Assembly: GCF_023221595.1 (NCBI RefSeq)
Contig: NZ_CP096563.1
Location: 3,144,501-3,208,500 of the forward strand
Reading direction: 5' to 3'
Origin: Rhodococcus qingshengii JCM 15477
GTDB lineage: Bacteria > Actinomycetota > Actinomycetes > Mycobacteriales > Mycobacteriaceae
Length of the DNA stretch: 64,000 nucleotides
The translations under genes and the position numbers were made by a program. Under the pieces are notes generated by a model. That model was not told the origin of the DNA and ran no database searches. It was given only the letters and a program-made list of their open reading frames with translations. Shown in pieces: positions 47,201 through 62,200 of the stretch (within the stretch, counting starts at the first letter, position 1; each line of letters starts with the position of its first letter).

Positions 47201-50200
47201 CGATTCGAGGACGACGATCGCGGTGGGCACCATGTACTCCGCGAGTTCGGCGGCGACGAAGTCGGTCACCGTCGCTGAATCGACGGTACTGCCTGTTTCG
47301 GCGACCACGTACCCGACGATCCGCGGTGACGCTCCCTCCGTTCGAACAAGTGCTACCGAGGCCGCGACGCCGGGGCAGCGGAGCATTGCGGCTTCGATCT
47401 CTCCGAGTTCGATGCGGAAACCACGCACCTTCACCTGGAAATCACTGCGGCCCACGTACTCCAACTGCCCCGCGTCGTTCCACCTCGCCAGGTCCCCGCT
47501 CCGATACATTCGATCCCCCGAACTACCGAATGGATCGGGAAGGAACCGCACCGAAGTCAATGCGGGTTTCCCGAGGTATCCCCGAGTCACCTGATCACCG
47601 GCGACGTACATTTCGCCGACGACACCTGGTGGTACCAAGTTCAGTCGCCGATCGAGTACGTAGACGGACAATCCCGGTACTGCTCGCCCGATGATGCTCG
47701 CCGACGCGTGCTCGCTGTCGTTGCGGTCGAGTGCGATTCGACTGACGTGCACTGTCGTCTCGGTGATCCCGTACATGTTGACCAACGTCGGGGCCGTGTC
47801 GGGCCGCCTGTCGTACCACTTGCGCAACTGCCCGAGGTCGAGCGCTTCGCCACCGAAGACGACGTAACGCAGTGCAAGGTCGGGACCCGTGCCGTTCGGT
47901 GAGTACGCACGGTCGGCTTCGGCGAGTTGGTAGAAGGCGGTGGGCGTTTGGTTCAGGACCGTCACTCGCTCACGGCGGAGCAGTTCGTGGAACATGTCCG
48001 GTGATCTGGTCGTGTAGTAGTCGACGACGACCAGCCGGCCCCCGTGTAGCAGCGGCCCCCACAGCTCCCAGACGGAGAAGTCGAATGCGTACGAGTGGAA
48101 CATGGTCCACACGTCCGTGTCGTCGAACCCGAACGTCGGGGCGGTGTTGTCCATCAGAGTCAGGACGTTGCGGTGGCTGACCTGGACACCTTTGGGGCGC
48201 CCTGTGGATCCGGAGGTGTAGATGATGTACGCGACCGCGTCGGGCAGAAGTGGTGTCGTCCGGTCCGCGTCGGTGATGCGATGGGGCGCGGAGTGATCGA
48301 GGCGTACCGCGATCTCCGGCGATCCGAGTTCGACGATGTCGATGCCGGATTCGATGATCTCCGAAGGTAGGTCCCTTCGGAAGTCTCCGGTCGTGACCAG
48401 GCATACCGGCCGCGCGTCGTCGAAGAGGAACCGCATGCGCTCGGCCGGGTAGGTGATGTCGACCGGCAGGTATGCCGCTCCGGTTTTGATGACGGCGACG
48501 AGGGCGAGCACGAGATCGGTGGTTCTGGGCATTGCAACGGCAACCACGGATTCCGGACCGATACCGCGGCCGATCAGGAGCCGGGCCAGGCGGTTAGCGC
48601 GCCCGTCCAGTTCGGCGTACGTCATGGCGCCGTCGCTGTCGTTGACCGCGGTCGACGACGGATGTGCTGCAACAGCCTCGAAGAATCGGTCCGCGATGTT
48701 GTCCGCTGGAGCCGGTTCGGCGTGAGTGTTCCACTCGGTCAGCATCTGTCGACGCTCGTCGGCGCTCACGACGTCGATGTCACCGGTAGGAGTCGACGGC
48801 TCTCGCGAGACCGCCTCGAGGATGGTGAGCAGTCTGCGTGAGAACGAATCGATCAAGTCACCGTCGAACAGGTCTGTGGCGTAGATGAATTCGGCGTCGA
48901 TTCCATCCGTTCCGCCATCCGCGTCGTAACGCTCGGTGACCGAGAGTTGCAGATCGAACTTGGCGACGGGTAGGTCGAACTCGACTCCCGAGACCGACAG
49001 CCCCGGCAATTCGAGTTGTGGGAGTGCATTGTTGCGGAACTCGATGAGGATCTGGAACAACGGAGTGTGCGAAGTCGAGCGTTCCGGGTCGAGTGCGTCG
49101 ACCAACCTTTCGAAGGGCAAATCGGTGTGCTGGAACGCGCCGAGGTCGCCTTCGCGAACCTGGGCGAGGACGTCCTCGAACGACGCGTCGGGCGTGATCT
49201 GTGTTCGCAGCACGAGAGTGTTGACGAACATACCGACCAGGTGATCGAGTTCGGCCTCGCCGCGGCCGGCGACGGGTGTCCCGATGGCGATGTCCTCGGT
49301 ACCGGCCAGGCGCGCCGCAAGTACCGCCAGTGCTGCGTGCATGAGCATGAACATGGTGGTGCCGTGCTCACGGGCCAGGTCGGTCAGCGCCCGATGGGTC
49401 TGCGGCGATACCGCGAACCGGTGGACCGAGCCGACCATGGACGGCTTTGCCGGACGTGGGAACGACGTCGGCAACGCGATCGGCTCGCCCAGTCCCGCGA
49501 GTCGGTCCTTCCAGTAATCGAGCTGACGGGTCAGAGCCGAGTCCGGATCTTCCTCGGAGCCGAGCACTTCGTGCTGCCACACAGCGAAGTCGCCGTACTG
49601 CACGGCCAGTTCCGACCAGTTCGGCGCACTGCCGGCACTGCGGGCCGCGTAAGCCGCTGCCACGTCCGCTGCGAGGGGGTTCATCGAGAACCCGTCGGCG
49701 ACGATGTGGTGGACGACGATCACGAGTACGTGCCTGCGCTCGTCCCCGTCGACGCGCAGGACCGCGCAGCGGATCGGAACTTCGGCCGAGGCGTCGAAGC
49801 CTGCCGAGGCCAGCTCGAGGATTCGATCGGACACTCTGGCAGCAGTGACGATTTCCGGTTCCAGGATCGGCATGACCTCGTCGCTGGACATCACCTGCTG
49901 AACCGGCTGTCCGTCGATCGAGGGGAACTTCGTCCGCAAGCTCTCGTGGCGCCCCAGTACGTCCGCTACCGCGGCCTGCAATGCGGCGAAGTCCAGATCG
50001 CCGTCGAGGCGCACTGCCAGGGGAACGTTGTAGGCGGGGGACGTCACGTCGAACTGGTTGAGGAACCACATCCGCTTCTGTGCCAGTGACACGGGCAGTG
50101 GGTCAGGGCGGGATCGCCGAGTCAACGGTGGTCTGGGGTTCTCTCCGCGGCCGACGCTCTCCGCCAGACGCGAGAGCTGCCGAACTGTCGGAGACTCGAA

Positions 50201-53200
50201 CAGTCCTCGAACGCCGATGTCGGTGCCGAGAAGTGCGTTGACGCGGGCGATGACGCGGGTCGCGGTCAGTGAGTTTCCGCCGACGTCGAAGAAGTGAGTG
50301 TCGATACCGATCGGAGACACTCCGAGCACGTCCTCGAAAACGCCCACCACCAGCCGTTCCAACTCGGTGGCCGGTGCAGTGAGTGTTTCGGCATCGGTGT
50401 CGAAACGAGGCGCCGGAAGAGCAGCCCGATCGACCTTGCCGACGCCGGTCAGCGGTAGTTCGTCGAGCACGACGACGCTTGCGGGCACCATGTGTGCCGG
50501 CAGTAGCTCCCGTGCCGCCGCCCGGATGTCCTCGGCGCTCACCCGGCGTTCGTCGTCGCAGACGACATATGCCGCCAAGGCCTGCTCGTCGGAGGGTCCG
50601 CGCACCGCCAACGTGACCGCGTACTCCACGCCGGGCAGCTGACCCAACGCCGTGTCGACCTCGCCGAGTTCGATACGGAAGCCGCGGATCTTGACCTGGA
50701 AGTCGCTGCGTCCGAGGTACTCGATGGTGCGGTCGCTGCGCCAGCGCACCACGTCGCCCGTGCGGTACATCCGCTCCCCCGGCTCGCCGTACGGGTTGGC
50801 GACAAATCGTTCGCTCGTCAGTGGTGAGCGCCCGTGATAGCCGCGCGCGAGTCCGACTCCGGCGACATACAGTTCGCCGGGAACTCCGACGGACACCGGT
50901 TGAAGTCTGCGATCGAGGACGACCTCGCTGAATCCGCGGTTCGGCGGTCCGAGATAGACCTTCTCGCCGGCCGGGATGGGGTCGCTGAGGTTGCAGGAGA
51001 TGGTGGTTTCGGTGGGTCCGTAGACGTTGACGAACGATCTTCCCGGCGCCCAGGTGCGCACCAGGTCCGCCGAGGGCGCCTCGCCGCCCACCGTGATGGT
51101 GGTCAGTTCGTCGATTCCCTCGGGATCCACCGACGTCAGCGCTGCAGGCGTGATGAACGCGTGGGTGACATGTCCCTCGCGGAGAACGTCGGCCAGTTCG
51201 GTTCCTCCGTAGACGGTGGTGGGAGCTACGACCAGTTCGCCGCCGACGGCGAAGGCGAGCAGGTACTCGAGAACGGAGGCGTCGAAGCTCGGAGAGGCGA
51301 AATGCAGTGCGCGTGAATTCTCGGTGAGACAGTAGCGATGACGCTGTTCGTCGGCGAAGTTCTCGAGACCGGTGTGCGTGACGACGACGCCCTTGGGTCG
51401 GCCGGTCGAGCCCGAGGTGTAGATGAGGTAGGCGGTGTTCTCCAACCGCGGGGTTCCCCGGCGCTCGTCCTCGCGTAGCGGCGCCGCGGATACTCCGGAG
51501 AGCCGAGCGATGCTCGTCGGGTCGTCGAGTTCGAGCCACTTCGTCACACCGCCGTCGCCGGGTCTGTGGGCAGCCGTGGTCAATCCGAGCGAGGATGCCG
51601 AGTCCTCGAGCATGAACGAGATCCGGTCACTCGGGTAGCGAGGATCGATCGGCACGAAGGCGGCGCCGGTCTTGGTGATCGCCCAGACCGCTGCGACGGA
51701 TTCGAAGGAGCGTTCCACACAGATCGCCACCCGTGAGTCCGGGCCGGCGCCTTCCGAGATGAGCACGCGCGCCCACTGGTTCGACGCCTCGTCCAGCTCT
51801 CGATAGGTCATCTTTCTCTCACCACAGGACAGTGCGACCCGTTCGGGGAATCTGCTCGCGGTGTCCGAAAAGATGCGATCGAGTGTCCTGACCGAGCGGC
51901 CCTGCCGGCCGCGCGCGGGAACCAATTGCTGCACTTGCGAATCCGGCATCAGGCGCAGTTTCGCCAGCGGGAGATCCGGTTGCGCGGTGATCAGCTCGAG
52001 GGTGCGGAGCAGCCGGTCGGCGATCGCGTCGATGTCGTGATCGCCCAGGACTCCCGGGAAATACTCGAATTTGAGCCGCAGTCGCCCGTCTGCCGCAGAG
52101 GCGACGATCGCGAGTGGATAGTGCGCGGCATCCTCGGCGTCGTGGACGTCGAGAACGTGCATTCCGGCTATGTCGGTACCGGAGGAGAGTCCACCGCGGT
52201 CGACGGGATACGACTCGAACACAGTCAGCGTGTCGAACGATGCAGCGGACCCCACAGCCGAAGTGATATGCGAAAGCCCGACATGATGGTGATCGGACAA
52301 CCGCGCCTGTTCCGCTTGGACGCGAACGCACAGCGCCGCCAGGGACTCTCGCGGATCGAGGCGAACTCGGACGGGGACGGTGTTGATGAACAAACCCACC
52401 ATCGACTCGACGCCGGACACCTGGGGTGGTCGGCCGGAGACGGTTCCACCGAAGACGACGTCGTCGCGGCCGAGGAGTTCGGCGAGCACGATTCCCCAGG
52501 CCACCTGGATCAAGGAGGCTATCGTCAGGCCACGGGAGCGGACGAATCCACGCAGAAGTTCCGTCTCACCTTCTCCGAGCGCTGTGGTCGTCGAGCGTGA
52601 GGTAGCGCCGTCCTCGTCGACGGCGTGAGTTCCGGTGAGCAGCGTCGGGTCGTCGAGTCCGCGGAGTGCTTCGCCCCAGGCCTCGATCGACACGCTGTCG
52701 TCGCGAGTGCTGATCCAGCTCAGATAGTCCCGGTAGGGGTGTACGCGTGGGATGGCACTGTGATCACTGTCTGTCGCGTAGAGCGTCAGTAGGTCGCGGA
52801 CCAGCAGCGGCATCGACCATCCGTCGAGGAGGATGTGGTGGTTGGTCAGGATCAACCGATACGCGTCGTCACCGGTTCGCAGAAGCAGGAACCGCAGCAG
52901 GGGCGGAGTGGCCATGTCGAAGCCGCGGACCCGATCCGCATGGAGAAGCTCGCGTATCTCGGTCGCCTGTTCGGTGGGGGCCAACGGAGAGATGTCGATC
53001 TCGGTCCACGGCACGTCAACGTCTGCGTTGATCACCTGCACCGATCGTCCACCGGTATCGGTCGTGAACGCCGCGCGTAGGTTCTCGTGTCTGTCGAGCA
53101 GTGCCTGTGCGGCACGGTGCAACCGGGACGCGTCGACGCCGTCGAGTTCGAGTGCGAGTTGGACGGTGTACGCGTCGACTGTGTGTTCGGCGTAGCGGGC

Positions 53201-56200
53201 GTGGAAGAGCAGTCCGGATTGCAGCGGTGAGAGGGACCAGACGTCGGTCAGTGTCGGGAACTCGCGCTCGAGGTGGTCGATGGAATCCTGGTCGAGGTCG
53301 ATCAGGTCGATGTCGGACGGGGTGAGTCCCCCGCGTTCGCTGTGTTCGGCATAGGTGGCCAGCGCGCGCAACGCCTGCACCCAGAGGTCGGCGATGGCGC
53401 GAGCATCGCGCTCTGCCAGCACGCCGGTGGGATAGGCGATAGTGGCACCGATGTGCGGTGCGCCCGAGATCTCGGTGGTGACGACGTTGACGTCCAGGAC
53501 CGAACCCACTGGCATCTCGGACCGCGCTGCCGCTTCCAGATCGACGTCCCGGGCCAGTGCCCAGTCCCCCAGTGACTCTCCTGCTTCGGTGCCGGAGAAA
53601 CGGCCCAGATAGTTGAACGAGATCTGCGGTTGGCGGAGGTCTTCGAGTTCCGCTCGACCCACCTCGTCGAGGTAACGCAGAACTCCGTAGCCGATGCCGC
53701 TGTCCGGAACACCCAAGAGTTCTTCCTTGACACGCTTGAGCACCACCGCTGCCTCTGGGGCGCTGCTCATCACTTCCGCGATGTCGATGCCGGCCAGGTC
53801 GATCCGCATCGGGAAGACGCTGGTGAACCAGCCGACCGTGTGCAGGACGTCCGCACCGGGCACCACGTGAGCTTCGCGTCCGTGGCCCTCCATCGAGATG
53901 AGCACGTTGTCGGTTCGTATGCCCTGTGCCTGCCTCCACTGCGTCAGTGCCAGTGCGAGAGCAGCAACGAGACCGTCGTTGACTGATCCACCGAAAAGCG
54001 CCGGAAGCGTGGTCAGGACTGTGTCGGACAGTTCGACGGGTACGTCGGCGACAACTCGGCCGACCGAATCGAACGTGTCGAGCCGCGGGTCCAGCGGCCG
54101 GGTTCCGATCAGCGGGTCGGCACCTTCGAGTATCGAACGCCACCGGGGCAATTCGACTCTTCGATCGGGCGCGATGTCGCGGAGCGCATGCGACCAACGA
54201 CGAACCGACGTGCCCGAGTACGACGGCTCCGGTTCCTCGCCTGCATCGATGCGGTGGAAAGCCGACGCAAGTTCCGGCACGAGGACGCGCCAGGAGACAC
54301 CGTCGACGGCGAGGTGGTGGATCACCAGGAGCAGCCGGCCGGTGTTGCGCACGCCGGACAACCAGACGACCCGCACCATCACGCCCCGGCCGGGGTCGAG
54401 TTCTCGACGCGCACCGCCCAGTGCGTCGACGATCGCCGCGTCGAACACCGCGGTGCCCGGCTCGGCCTCTACCTCGATCACCCGGCAAATATTCTCGGCT
54501 GCAACAGATCCCGGCTCGCCGACAACAAGCCTGCGCTCGCCGTCGAGCTCGAGGCGTGCGCGAAGGATGTCGTGACGATCGAGAACAACTTGAAGAGCCG
54601 CGGTCAACTGCTCCACACTGTGAAGCCCGTGCGGCGCGTTGAGAAGAGTCGCTTGGGAGAACGAATCGAGACCTCGGAGATCGGAGCCGAGCCGGTCGAG
54701 CCACCACTGAGCCACCGGCATCAACGGCACGTGGCCCACGCCGTCTCCGGGAAGTTCCTCGAGCACCTCGGGTTCGTCGTCCTTGGTCGATGCCAGCAAA
54801 ACCGCAAGACCGGCGACCGATTTCACCTCGAAGACGTCACGCGGGGTGAAGACGAGCCCGGCATCGCGGGCACGGGCGACGAGCTGAATCGACATGATCG
54901 AATCGCCGCCCATCGAGAAGAACGAGTCGTCGACGCCCACCGATTCGACACCGAGGACATCGACGAACAAGGCGGCCAGCGTGCGTTCGGTATCGGATTC
55001 GGCGGCCCGCGAGCGTGCCTGGGTTGCTCGCAAGTCGGGAACCGGCAGGGCTCGGCGGTCGAGCTTTCCGTTGGCAGTCATCGGCAGTTCGTCGAGAACG
55101 ACCACGACCGCAGGAACCATGTACGGGGCCAGAGCCGAGCCCGCGAACGCGATGACGGCCTCGGGATCCACAGTCTGAGCGTCGTTGGCAGGCACGACGT
55201 ATCCGACGATCCGTGCGGCGCCTCCGTCACGTTCGAGCGTGGTCACCACGGAATGTGCAACGCCGGGATAGCGAGCCAGAACTGCCTCGATCTCGCCGAG
55301 TTCGATGCGGAATCCGCGAATCTTGACCTGGAAATCGCCTCGACCCTGGTACTCGAGTTCGCCGTTCTTGTTCCACCTGGCGAGGTCACCGGTTCGGTAC
55401 ATCCGTGTGCCCGCACTGCCCGCGGGATTGGGCACGAATCGTTCGGCGGTCGTGCCGGCGCGGTTTCGGTAACCGCGGGCGAGTCCGTCGCCGCTGACGT
55501 ACAGCTCTCCCGTCACTCCGACCGGGACGCGGTGCAGGCGATTGTCGAGGACCCACGCGCTGATGCCTGTCGACGGGCGACCGATCGTCACTCGATCGGT
55601 CGGGGACATCGGCTCGGTGATGCTGGCGACGACCGTCGATTCGGTTGGTCCGTAGGCATTGATCATGATCCGGTGATCGCTGACCCAGGCGGCGACGAGG
55701 TCGGGTGGGCAGACGTCGCCGCCGGTTCCGATGCACACCAGCTCGTTCAGTCCGCTCGGATCGACCGTGGCCAGAGCGGCTGGTGTGATGAAGGCGTGCG
55801 TGACGTGCTGGTCGGCGATCAGACTCGTCAGTTCGGTTCCGCCGATGATGCTCGGTGGGGCGATGACCATCGTGGCCCCGGCACCAACAGCCATCAGGAG
55901 TTCGAGAATCGAGGCGTCGAAGCTCGGTGAGCTGAAATGCAGCGTGCGCGAGGTCGACTCGACGCGGAAGCGACTGCGTTCCTGCTCGGCGAGTGCCGAA
56001 AGCCCACGGTGAGTGACCATGACGCCTTTGGGGACGCCGGTGGAACCGGAGGTGTAGATGACATAGGCCGGGTTGTCCAGGGACACCGCAGCCAGCAGCT
56101 CCGAGGCACCTATCCGCTGATCACCGATCTGTTCGAGGGTTGCGAGTGTCTTTGCCTGATCGAGCAGAACGGCGTCTGCCTCGTCGGGGACGACACCCAC

Positions 56201-59200
56201 ATGCTCGGCGGTGGTGAGAACGACGCCCGCTCCCGAGTCGTTGATCATGTGGTGCACGCGGTCGACGGGATACGCCGGGTCGACGGGTACGAATGCAGCG
56301 CCGGACCGGGCAACCGCCCAGATCGCGACCACGGATTCCAGTGAGCGTGGTAATGCCAGGGCGACAACGGATTCCGGACCGACCCCGCGGCTGATCAACA
56401 GTCGTGCAAGCCGGTTGGCGCGGTGGTCCAGATCGGAGTAGGTCAGATGGCGGTCGCCGAAAATCAGTGCAGTCCTCTGCGGTTCGTCGACGTACTTGCG
56501 CTCGAGCAACGTCGAGAAGTGAACCTGCTCGGGAAGTTCCGGTGCGACGGCGCGAATCGTGTCGAGATCACTCACGAGATCGATGTCGCCGACCGGCGTG
56601 TGCGGTGATTCGGTGACAGCACCGAGAATCCGAACCAGGTATCGAGCGAAACCTTCGACGGTCGACTCGTCGAACAGGGCGCTGGCGTAGGTGAACCCGG
56701 CCTCGATTCCGGCCGGCCGGCCGTCGTCGTCGAAGGTCTCGGCAAGCGTGAGTTGCAGATCGAAATTCGAGACGGCGGATTCGAGTTCGAGGACCTCGAC
56801 GTCCAAATCCGTCAGACTAACTGCTGGCCGAGTGGTGTTCTTGAACTCCAGCATCACCTGGAACAACGGTGAATGCGACGTCGACCGCTCCGGAGCCAGC
56901 GCATCGACGACGCGCTCGAAGGGGACGTCTGCGTGAGCGAAGGCGTCGAGGTCGGTGCTGCGAACTCTGGCCAACAGATCGGTGAACGAGGCGGCGGGGT
57001 CGACGTCGGCGCGCAGGACCAACGTGCCGACGAACATACCGACCATCGGATCCAGCAGGGCATTTCCGCGCCCGGCGATCGGTGAGCCGATCGTGATGTC
57101 TTCCATGCCGGACAATCTCGCCACGAGCACTGCGTATGCGGCGTGTACCGCCATGAACATACTGCTTCGGTGTTCGATCGCGGTTTCGCTCAGACGACGG
57201 TGGATGCCGGCATCGATGTCGAATCGAACGACGCCGCCCGAGAGATCCTGCACACGCGGACGCGGTCGGTCTGCGGGGAGCGCAAGAAGTTCGGGAACAC
57301 TCGCCAGTTGACGTGTCCAGTACTCGAGCTGACCGGCAAGAGTGCTGTCCGCTTCGTCGATCCGACCGAGAGCCCTTTCCTGCCAGATGGCGAAGTCCGC
57401 GTACTGGACCGGAAGAGGAGACCAGTCGGGCGCCTCACCTCGATGCCTTGCCGAGTACGCGCTCATCACGTCGAACGCCAACGGTGCCATCGAGAATCCG
57501 TCGGCGCAGATGTGATGGACGACCACGGTCAGGACGTGATCTTCTTCGTCGACCTCGATCAGTTCCGCCCTGATCGGTGGAGCCTGCGTGACGTCGAAGC
57601 CCCTCGAGGTGAGACGTTCGATCTGCCCGAGTACCGCTTCGGCGTTCGCGGCGACAACCGGCAGCGCGCCCAACGCTTCACCGGGTTCGACGATCACCTG
57701 CGCCGGCACTCCCTCGACCATGGGAAACAGCGTGCGCAGCGATTCGTGGCGAGTAAGCACGTCGGTGATCGCGCCCGCCAACACGGCAACGTCCAACCGG
57801 CCTCTCAGCCTGATCGCTATGGCGACGTTGTACGCCGCGGACGTGACGTCGAATTGATTGACGAACCACATGCGCTTTTGTGCCAGCGACAGCGGGATCG
57901 TCTGTGGCCGCGGCAATGCCTCGAGCGGAAGGACTGCCGGTCCCCCTCGTGCCGTGGCGCACTCGACCGCCAACTGCGCAACGGTCGGCGCGTCGAACAA
58001 CTCTCTGATCGACAAGTTCAACGACAGCGAATCGTTCACGCGCGCCACAGCGCGTGCAGCGACGAGGCTGTTTCCGCCGATCTCGAAGAAGTTGTCGTGA
58101 ACACCGACTGCCCCGGATTCCAGAAGCTCCTCGAAGATCGCCGCCAACTGCGCTTCGAGCGGTGTTCGCGGCGCCAGATACGTCTGCGAACTGTCGAAGC
58201 TGGGCGCGGGCAGAGCCTTCCGATCAAGCTTGCCGGTCGAACCGAGAGGGAACACGTCGAGGGCGATGACCACAGCGGGAACCATGTAGGCCGGAAGGAG
58301 ACCTCTCAACTCGGTGCGTAGGCCGTCCGTGTCGATCGAAGTGCCGGTGTCGGCGATGACGTAGCCGACCAAACTGTCACCGACCACGTCGTCGTGATGG
58401 ACGAGAGCAGCAGCTTGCGCGACACCGGGCAGCCTGAGCAATGCTGCTTCGACCTCGGCGAGTTCGATGCGCTGGCCGCGGATCTTGACCTGGAAATCGC
58501 GTCGACCGACATAGTCGAGCAGCCCGTCGGCGCGCCACCGGACGACATCACCGGTTCGGTACATCCGGGTGCCAGACGGGCCGTACGGGTCGGCCACGAA
58601 CCTGTCGGCGGTGAGATCGCTGCGCCCGAGGTATCCACGCGCCAGTTGCACTCCCGCCAGATACAGCTCGCCGTGAACGCCGACCGGAACCGGATGCAGC
58701 CGCCCGTCGAGGACATAGAGCTGGGTGTTCCACACGGGCGCACCGATGGGAACGGTGACGGTCATGTCGGGGGTGAATTCGGCGGCGCTGACGTCGACGG
58801 CAGCCTCTGTGGGTCCGTACAGGTTGAACAGTCCCGCAGAACTCAGACGGGTGAACGCCTCCGCAGTGGTAGGCGCGAGGGCTTCACCGCTGCAGAACAC
58901 CTGACGCAGGCTCGCACACTGCCCGGCAGTCGCGGCAGCGACGAATTCCGCGAGCATCGACGGAACGAAGTGCGCCGTCGTGACGCCTCTGTCGGCAATC
59001 AACGCCGACAGGTACCCGGGATCACGGTGCCCGTCCGGTTCCGCGATCACCAACTGCGCGCCGGTCTGCAGGGGCCAGAACAGTTCCCACACCGAGACGT
59101 CGAAGGTCACCGGGGTCTTGTGCAGCACCACGTCCGACGCGTGAAGGGGGTACGTGTCCTGCATCCACAGCAGGCGATTGACGATCGAACGGTGTGATAC

Positions 59201-62200
59201 TGCAACACCTTTCGGTCGACCCGTCGATCCGGACGTGAAGATCACGTAAGCAGCATTGTCCGGGCGCAGGGGTCCGAGCCGATCAGCGTCGGTGATCGGC
59301 GCCGTCGTGGACACCTGACGATCGAGATCGACGTCCACGATCGGGACTCGCGCGGGAAAAGCGCCGTGGTCCTGGGGCCGGCTCAGCACGCAGATCGGTT
59401 CCGCGATGTCGAAGACGTACGCGATGCGCTCGGCGGGATGATCGGGATCCACCGGGACGTATGCCGCACCGGCACGGATCACGGCGTGGACCGCGACGAG
59501 TAGTTCCGGTGACCGTCGAATCGACACCGCGACGCGCATGTCCGGGCCGACCCCGCGGGCAATGAGGGTTCTGGCAAGTTCACCGACCCTCGCGTCGAAC
59601 TCCGCATAGGTCAGTGTCCGCTCGCCGAAGACCAGCGCGGCCCCCTCGGGTGTCCGGGCTGCCTGCTCCGCCACCAGGTCCGAGAGGGTGGTGATCGGTA
59701 CGGCGTGTTCGGTGGCATTCCAACGCTCGAGGACCAGTTCCGCCTCGCCCGGAGCTGTGAGATCGACGTCGCCGACGACGGATTCCGGGTAGGCAGCTAC
59801 CGCGTCGAGGAGCATCGTGAAGCGATCAGCGAGGCCGGACATGGTGTCCGAGTCGAAAAGCTGGCTGGCGTAGTTCAACTGGCCGTCGAGATGGTCGCCG
59901 CGGTCGGTGAGAATGACCTGAAGATCGAACTTTGCCGCGCCCGTCGACAGTTCGTCGACCGTGACCTCGAGCTCGGGCAAAGTGACCTCGGTGGGAGCGG
60001 CGCCCTGCATCACCAGCATCACCTGGAACAGCGGCGCCTGGTTGTCTGCGAGGGATTCGACGAGTACGTCGTACGGCACTTCGGTGTGCTGCAAGGCCGC
60101 CACGTCGACGTCGCGGACGCGGGTGAGAACTTCACCGAAGGTGAGTCCCCCCTCGAGAACCGTCCTCAGCACCACCGTGTTGACGAACATTCCGACGACG
60201 TCGTCGAGAGCGCGCTCGCTCCGCCCGGCCACCGGAGTGCCGATCGTGATGTCGTTCGCTCCGGATTCTCGGCTGAGCAGGACGGCCAGCGCGGCGTGGA
60301 TCACCATGAACACGCTGACATCGCTGCGCGCCGCGATCTCGCCGACCCGGCGGTACGTCGCGGAGTCGATCCGGAAATCGAGATCGTCACCGCGCAGCGA
60401 GACACCCGCAGGGCGCGGATGATCCATCGGCAGTTCCGCGAGCTCACCGCGTTCGGTGAGCGTGTGCGACCAGAACCGCAACTGCTCGGCAAGAATCGAA
60501 TCCGGGTCGGACGCTTCACCGAGCGCTCCGCGTTGCCACTCGCTGAAATCGCCGTACTGCACTTCGAGTGGCAGCCACGCCGGCACGCGTCCGCTCGCCC
60601 GCGAGGCGTACGCCACCATCACGTCACGAGCCAGCGGCGCCATCGACAGGCCGTCTGCTGCAATGTGGTGCACGACGAGGACCAAGGTGTGCTCGCGTTC
60701 GTTCACCTCGAGCAGAGTCGCGCGGATCGGCACCGATTCGCTGACGTCGAATCCCTCTCGCGCGAGCTCACTCGCCCGCGCCGAGGTCGCTGCGGCAGGT
60801 ACCGTTTCCACCTCGAGATGATCGAACATCTCGTCCACATCGAGAACGTGCTGGACGGGGCCACGCGCACTCTCGGGGAAAACGGTCCGCAAGATCTCGT
60901 GTCGAACGATGACGTCCCGCAGCGCGGTGAACAGTGCATCGACGTCGAGATCGCCGGTCATCGAAACCGCGATCGGAATGTTGTACGCCGGCGAACTCGG
61001 ATCGAGTTGATTGGTCAGCCACATTCGTTGCTGCGCCAGAGATACCGGTATCCGGTCAGGGCGATCGATACGCGTCAGTGCCGGGGCACGTGTGTTCCGC
61101 GAGTCCGCGAGGTCGGCACGTGCTGCCAGAGCGGAGACGGTCGGCGCCTCGAAGAGGTCGAGAACGCTCAGCGTCGTTCCGAGAGCTCCGTTGACCCGCG
61201 ACACGACGCGGGTCGCGATCAACGAGTCACCGCCGAGGTCGAAGAAACTGTCGTCTGCTCCCGCCCGGGTGATACCGAGCAGATCGCAGAACACCGCCGA
61301 AATTCGCTTCTCGGTCGAGGTCTCGGGGGCACGGTATTCCGCCGACCCGCCCACAGAATCGATGTCCGGTAACGCTTTCCTGTCGATCTTTCCTGCCGGA
61401 GTCAACGGAATGGAGTCGAGGACGACGATCCGCGCGGGAACCATGTGGGCTGCCAACGAAGATCTCGCGTGGGCGACCAGCTCGGAGTTGTCGATGTGTG
61501 TGCCCGCAGCCGCCGTGACGTACGCCGCCAACAGTGTTTCCCCACTCGGGCCCGCAACTCCGGCGGTGACTGCCTGTGCGACGCTCGGGTGGCGGCGCAG
61601 CACGTCGTCGATCTCGCCGAGCTCGACGCGGAAACCGCGGATCTTGATCTGGAAGTCGCTCCGGCCGAGGTACTCCAGCTCACCCTCGCCGTTCCACCGC
61701 GCGAGGTCACCCGTGCGGTACATGCGCTCTCCCGCAACACCGTTGGGGTCGGCAACAAATCGTTCGGCCGTAATCGTGGCACGCGCGTGGTACCCGCGCG
61801 CCAAACCGACACCGCTCACATAGAGCTCGCCGGCGACACCGATCGGCACCGGTTGAAGCCGCGAGTCCAGGAGGACGGTTGCGGCTCCGCGCATCGGCTT
61901 CCCGATGGTGACGGGAACATCGCTGCTCAGCGGTCCGGTCAGAGTGGCGACGACGGTGGTTTCGGTCGGTCCGTACGCGTTGAACATCGAGCGTCCGTGT
62001 GACCACTGATCCACCAGCGCGGGTGAGCATGCGTCGCCGCCGGTCACGACCACTCGTAGATCCGGTAGGCCGGCGGGATCGACTGTTGCCAGCGCGGCCG
62101 GGGTGACGAAAGCGTGGGTGACCCGTCCGATACGCATCACCTGTGCCAGTTCGTCGCCGCCGTACACGGTGGGCGGCGCGATCACCATCGTTGCCGCGCC

